From Tenuifilum sp040752515 (GTDB lineage Bacteria; Bacteroidota; Bacteroidia; Bacteroidales; Tenuifilaceae): a stretch of DNA of 64,000 nt. The position numbers and the translations under genes were made by a program. Below the pieces are notes generated by a model that saw only the letters and a program-made list of their open reading frames with translations, made no database searches and was not told the origin of the DNA. Positions 60,725 through 64,000 of this stretch are shown piece after piece; position 1 is the stretch's first letter, and each line of letters opens with the position of its first letter. The stretch lies in NCBI GenBank assembly GCA_040752515.1, contig JBFMGQ010000006.1, forward strand, positions 57,490-121,489, given 5' to 3'.

Positions 60725-60800
60725 GTAAGTTTCGGAATGATTGGATTTTGATAGTCGATTCGTCAATTGATTTTGCTATTGACTAGTTTGAGTTAAACTG
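60725..60800. repeat. Palindromic intergenic repeat, copy C (partial)
   Basis: Aligns with the right half of copy A (7050-7115): TTTCGGAATGATTGGATTTTG, then TAGTCGATTCGTCAATTG, then a variant of the GGTTAAC end. The left arm of the central palindrome is missing. Confidence 0.65.
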
Positions 60801-60847
60801 TGGGATTAACTTAACCCAGATTCTCCCCTTTGTAAACCATAAGAATC

Positions 60848-60880
60848 AAAAAAAAATAGCTCCGGCATATACCGGAGCTA
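60848..60880 (-). terminator. Rho-independent terminator of the proline dehydrogenase gene
   Basis: Perfect 9-bp stem TAGCTCCGG (60857-60865) with CCGGAGCTA (60872-60880). The minus-strand transcript runs on into a run of T (60848-60856). Confidence 0.9.
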
Positions 60881-60903
60881 CAACGTATATGAATAACCAA
60901 AAC

Positions 60904-61815
60904 TTAACCTCTGAAGAATAGAGCCTTAATGATATGACTGGCCATTTTGGGGTTTTCTTTGAGTCGGCGGGTTGAGTAACCAAACCACTCCTTGCCAAAT
61001 GGCACATAAACCCTCATGGTATGTCCCTTTGCTACAATCGAACTCCGTAGCTCAGGGGTAACCCCGTAAAGCATTTGGAACTCGTACTTGTTTTTGGGAA
61101 CATTGTACTTCTCAATTAGCTTGTAAGCACCATCAATAATAGGCTTATCGTGGGTTGCTATTCCCACATAGTTGCCATTCTTTAAAAGAAATTCCAAATC
61201 CTCAAGGAAGTGCTGGTTTATCTCCTCGTATTTCTTATAGGCTATTTCGGCCGGCTCAACATAAATCCCTTTGCAAAGCCTATAGTTATTTGGATGCTCA
61301 TCGGAATGTATATCCATTAAATCCTGCAAATCTTTAAGGGTGCGCTTTAGGTAAGCCTGGAATACCAAGCCCACATTTTTAGGGAACTCGGCCTTTAACC
61401 TACGGTAAAGCTCTATTTCCATACTGGTACAAGGCGAATCTTCCATATCGATACGGATAAAATTCCCATACGATGCAGCCTTGGCAACAATCTCACGGAT
61501 ATGGTTATAGCAAATTTCCTTGTCTATCAACAACCCAAACGATGTGGGTTTAAGGGAGTAGTTACCATCAATATTTTCCTTTTGGATGGTATCAATTAGT
61601 TCAAGGTATTCCTTCTTGTTACGCTCAGCCTCGTTCAAATCCTTAATGAACTCGCCTAAAATGTCGATGGTAACCTTAATACCTTGTGCATTCAGTTCCT
61701 TTGAAACCCTTATTGCATCGGCAATGGTTTCACCGGCAATGTATCGTTTTGAGAAAATCCACACCAACTTTTTGGGAAAATACGGAAGCATCGAAGCAAT
61801 TAACTTGTTAAACAT
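60904..61815 (-). CDS. Proline dehydrogenase family protein
   Basis: FAD-dependent enzyme of 303 residues that oxidises proline to pyrroline-5-carboxylate. A TIM-barrel layout is seen, with FIRIDMEDSPCTSMEIELYRRL, YRLCKGIYVEPAEIAYKKYEEI, then THDKPIID, YEFQMLYGVTPELR and the final YSTRRLKENPKMASHII. Lengths around 300 match the monofunctional bacterial and eukaryote-like PRODH. No pyrroline-5-carboxylate dehydrogenase gene is next to it. It starts at the ATG at 61813-61815 and ends at a strong terminator. Confidence 0.9.
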   Translation of the reverse strand: MFNKLIASMLPYFPKKLVWIFSKRYIAGETIADAIRVSKELNAQGIKVTIDILGEFIKDLNEAERNKKEYLELIDTIQKENIDGNYSLKPTSFGLLIDKEICYNHIREIVAKAASYGNFIRIDMEDSPCTSMEIELYRRLKAEFPKNVGLVFQAYLKRTLKDLQDLMDIHSDEHPNNYRLCKGIYVEPAEIAYKKYEEINQHFLEDLEFLLKNGNYVGIATHDKPIIDGAYKLIEKYNVPKNKYEFQMLYGVTPELRSSIVAKGHTMRVYVPFGKEWFGYSTRRLKENPKMASHIIKALFFRG

Positions 61816-61845
61816 AACGCATCAAATTAATGGTTAAACATATTG

Positions 61846-62586
61846 TTACTTTATTGAGTATTCCACACTGATTACCACCCTAACCTTTTTCATGATATCG
61901 GCATTACTGCCTGCATAGGCATCGCCACCCGATAGCGACTGATCCCTATCGACAATGGTAAACAACCCCTGGCTAGCCCTTTTTAGTTTGCCTAGCTTAA
62001 CACGGCTTTCGTTAGCAAAAGTTACTGCAGCCTCCCTGGCATTCTGGGTTGCCTCAGTAAGCATTTCAGGTTTTATATCGTTAAGCTTGGTAAAGTAGTA
62101 CTGAAGGTTATTGGTATAATCGTTTTGACTTATAACCACCCCTGCACGCACCAGCTCATCGGTTAACCGGCTCACTTCTTGAACCTTATCTACATTACTG
62201 CTTCGCACCTGAAGCACCTTAACTATTACGTACCTAAAATTCACATTGTCGTAGCCTCCATACTCGTTGGCTAACCTATCGTTTACACGGATTTCGCGGT
62301 TAATGATCTCGTCCTTGCCTATTCCTTTCGAGATCAGAAAGTCTACTATTTTCTTTTGATCCTGCTCAATGCGTTTAGCCCCTTCCACCAAGTCGTTGCT
62401 AGCAGCCCGGCAGCTAATACTCCAAACCGCCAAATCGGCTTTTACTTCGCGCTCGGCAAACCCCTTTACCAGGATGGTACGATCCTCGTTCCTGAAGTTT
62501 TCGATTGATTTACCAATCAGATAACCGCCTAACCCAAATGCTATGACTAGGCTAAGCGATAGCATTATAATATCCGATTTCTTCAT
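61846..62586 (-). CDS. SIMPL domain protein (DUF541)
   Basis: Membrane-anchored periplasmic protein of 246 residues. An N-terminal TM (MLSLSLVIAFGLGGYLIGK) is followed by the SIMPL domain: TILVKGFAEREVKADLAVWSISC near residues 40-65, then LISKGIGKDEIINREIRVNDR and VSRLTDELVRAGVVISQNDY. Members form oligomeric ring-shaped assemblies in some bacteria; the role is unclear. The start is ATG 62586 (MKKSDIIML); the frame extends to a GTG at 62628 with a non-signal-like N-terminus. It stands alone between proline dehydrogenase and the nuclease gene. Confidence 0.85.
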   Translation of the reverse strand: MKKSDIIMLSLSLVIAFGLGGYLIGKSIENFRNEDRTILVKGFAEREVKADLAVWSISCRAASNDLVEGAKRIEQDQKKIVDFLISKGIGKDEIINREIRVNDRLANEYGGYDNVNFRYVIVKVLQVRSSNVDKVQEVSRLTDELVRAGVVISQNDYTNNLQYYFTKLNDIKPEMLTEATQNAREAAVTFANESRVKLGKLKRASQGLFTIVDRDQSLSGGDAYAGSNADIMKKVRVVISVEYSIK

Positions 62587-62644
62587 GGCTAGTGCTTTTA
62601 CTTTACGCAAAGTTAGCTGAATAAGCACCGATTAAACCATGATT

Positions 62645-63745
62645 TCAATCATTTTTTTGTACTAAAACTCTATGCGTAATGCTAATGGTGTTGCTTAACC
62701 TAAAAAAGTACACACCTGTGGGGATATTCAGGTTTTCGGTTAAGTGAACCGTAGTGCTCGGTATGGAATTCAACTTATACTGTTTCAAAGTATTGCCAAG
62801 CATATCAAAAATTTCCAAATAACAATCTCCACCATCCAGCTTATTTATGGTGATATTTACATGGCCACTAGTGGGATTTGGGTAAACAAACATGGTAGCC
62901 TTACCAAGGTTAACCTCAGCAGTACTTGTTACCGATGGCCTTCCTGCCTCAATCCAGGCACTATAAATCAGTTCGGCCAATCGTTGCGATGCGCTTTCAA
63001 ACAGCCTATTAGTAAATCCCTTGGTTTTATTCCACAGGGCATCTTTATATGCCGAGGAATTGTAATCGGTATTGATGTTCTTGGCGTAACTATCGGCCTT
63101 TACTATTGAATCGACATACTGATAATTAAAGTAGATATAATCAAAAATGTACTGCTGCACATTTTGAACGTAGGTAATCTCTCTGGGTTGACTATTATAG
63201 AACTCATCGGCATGAGCATTTATCATGGTCGATTCGTACCTTGAATGAATACCGGTATTCCCCGTAAGCTGTCCGTTATAATTTTTGGTGAGATGTAAAG
63301 GCATGTGTCCATCAGCAACATAATGCCCAAGATCGGCAGCAAATTGTTTTGCTTTATCAGTTCTGCTATTCCTTAAAGCAAGAACCAATGAGTCGTAGGT
63401 TGATTTGGTTGCCCAAGGCAACGTACCATTATCTACCACAAAGTTATTATCATACTTGCTTACTGCTTCGGACAAACTTTGGGGCATAGGCTGGTTAGCA
63501 AGAAATTCTGCATAGTTATCAATATCTATGTAATGCTTAGGGGCCTCAGTTGGATCGGAACTTTTGCGGTTATCGGCATCCGATGCATGGCCGGCCAGGT
63601 AGTTAGCCCAATCGACAAACTGTTGCATTTCGGTATTGAATGATCGGCGTGCCTCAAGGCTAATAATGTAATGCCCTGTTCCACCCCACGACGACAAAAA
63701 AAACACAACTAAAACTGCAAACAATAAATGTGATAACCTTTGCAT
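62645..63745 (-). CDS. S1/P1-like zinc nuclease with T9SS type A sorting domain
   Basis: Secreted nuclease of 366 residues. Signal peptide MQRLSHLLFAVLVVFFLSS is followed by WGGTGH, so cleavage exposes the N-terminal Trp that ligates zinc in P1/S1 nucleases. Further ligands: ASDADNRK, PKHYIDID, GHYVADGHMPLH and GIHSRYESTMI, where the last His is followed by Glu instead of Asp. The family also contains zinc phospholipase C, a possible alternative. The C-terminal about 75 residues are a T9SS type A domain (YPNPTSGHVNITI, GNTLKQYKLNS, GVYFFRLSN). Start at ATG 63745; TTG at 63787 is not preferred. Confidence 0.9.
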   Translation of the reverse strand: MQRLSHLLFAVLVVFFLSSWGGTGHYIISLEARRSFNTEMQQFVDWANYLAGHASDADNRKSSDPTEAPKHYIDIDNYAEFLANQPMPQSLSEAVSKYDNNFVVDNGTLPWATKSTYDSLVLALRNSRTDKAKQFAADLGHYVADGHMPLHLTKNYNGQLTGNTGIHSRYESTMINAHADEFYNSQPREITYVQNVQQYIFDYIYFNYQYVDSIVKADSYAKNINTDYNSSAYKDALWNKTKGFTNRLFESASQRLAELIYSAWIEAGRPSVTSTAEVNLGKATMFVYPNPTSGHVNITINKLDGGDCYLEIFDMLGNTLKQYKLNSIPSTTVHLTENLNIPTGVYFFRLSNTISITHRVLVQKND

Positions 63746-63844
63746 AATTTTTTTTGATGTGATACCACCACTAAGATTTAACCCCAAGATCGTCGATTGA
63801 TTTCTTCCATTGGCGCATTGGGTTAAAATCAGATGTGAAGAAAT

Positions 63845-63875
63845 AAAAAAAGCCCCGCGGGCAAACCCGCGGGGC
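63845..63875 (-). terminator. rRNA operon terminator
   Basis: Perfect 10-bp stem GCCCCGCGGG (63852-63861) with CCCGCGGGGC (63866-63875). Followed on the minus strand by a run of T (63845-63851). It directly follows the 5S rRNA. Confidence 0.9.
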
Positions 63876-63882
63876 GGAAGGG

Positions 63883-63987
63883 GGGCGGCGACCTACTCTC
63901 CCGCTGTGACGCAGTACCATCGGCGCTGGCGGGCTTAACTGCCCTGTTCGGAATGGGAAGGGGTGATCCCCGCCGCTGTAGCCACCC
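63883..63987 (-). rRNA. rrf: 5S ribosomal RNA
   Basis: On the minus strand GGGTGGC (5' helix) at 63987 pairs with GCCGCCC (3' helix) at 63883. Conserved blocks CCTTCCCATTCCGAACAG, GTTAAGCCCGCCAGCGCCGA and GGGAGAGTAGGTCG match Bacteroidota 5S rRNA. Ends are accurate to a few bases. It is followed leftward by a terminator. The 23S rRNA should lie beyond the right edge. Confidence 0.95.
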
Positions 63988-64000
63988 AAAGCTGTCCCCC

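Larger units (their letters stand above)
60400..60903. other. Intergenic region with several short repeats (no gene seen)
   Basis: 504 nt without a convincing ORF. It holds a direct repeat (ATCAACCAACAAC, 60496 and 60630), a GTCATTCCGAGC-type element (60513-60601), a CATCTGTGTTCC string (60687-60698), copy C of the palindromic repeat (60725-60800) and a terminator (60848-60880). It looks like a spot where small repeats accumulate. Confidence 0.7.

Overview
The window looks like a chromosomal segment of a Bacteroidota bacterium, most likely Bacteroidales-like, at moderate GC. The evidence is two type IX secretion (T9SS) C-terminal sorting domains (one type B, one type A), many lipoproteins, families typical of the phylum (DUF3127, DUF2795, DUF5063, OstA-like, SPOR lipoprotein), almost no Shine-Dalgarno sequences, and several promoters that fit the Bacteroidota TTTG - 19/20 nt - TAnnTTTG pattern. 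The genus cannot be told from the sequence.

Layout. Bases 1-9000: a 5'-truncated ABC-F ATPase and rlmB, then a leftward run of patatin, guanine deaminase, MscS-type channel, DUF3127, FKBP lipoprotein, mnmD and two thioredoxin-fold proteins. 9100-13900: a prolyl-oligopeptidase lipoprotein converging on a multi-PAS histidine kinase. 13875-21179: guaB followed by an envelope-biogenesis cluster of two-domain parvulin, SurA-N-like lipoprotein, SurA and OstA/LptA-like protein. 21200-26300: DUF2795, cobalamin adenosyltransferase, orphan ABC ATPase, O-methyltransferase, PsiE and acyl-CoA synthetase, all leftward. 26500-30235: radical SAM protein, SPOR lipoprotein, MFS transporter and an exported unknown. 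30242-38773, leftward: purA, Fur, then a probable operon of M16 pair, T9SS-B protein and (p)ppGpp synthetase/hydrolase. 38892-40673: ClC channel with CBS domains.

40674-43905 is the most accessory-looking part. It holds an M23 metallopeptidase lipoprotein whose signal peptide is complete only if a C8 tract just upstream changes length, followed by a tandem duplication of a 200-residue exported protein. The second copy carries a vestige of the M23 gene's 3' end. 44001-50649: DUF5063/exonuclease/methyltransferase operon, yaaA, an unusual THI5-like hybrid kinase lacking the phosphoacceptor histidine, and tsaD. 50816-57333: TamB, then ExbB-ExbD-TonB. 57342-63745, leftward: TauE/SafE, PH-like membrane protein, glyA, orphan receiver, proline dehydrogenase, SIMPL protein and a T9SS-exported S1/P1-type nuclease. 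The right edge has a 5S rRNA and terminator, the tail of an rRNA operon read leftward from outside the window.

Genes work together mainly in envelope biogenesis (parvulins, SurA, OstA, TamB, ExbBD/TonB, SPOR, FKBP), purine metabolism and the stringent response (guaD, guaB, purA, SpoT), and tRNA/rRNA modification (rlmB, mnmD, tsaD, RlmI-like). A palindromic intergenic repeat of about 155 bp occurs twice in full and once in part. No tRNA, CRISPR array, prophage or complete insertion sequence was seen.
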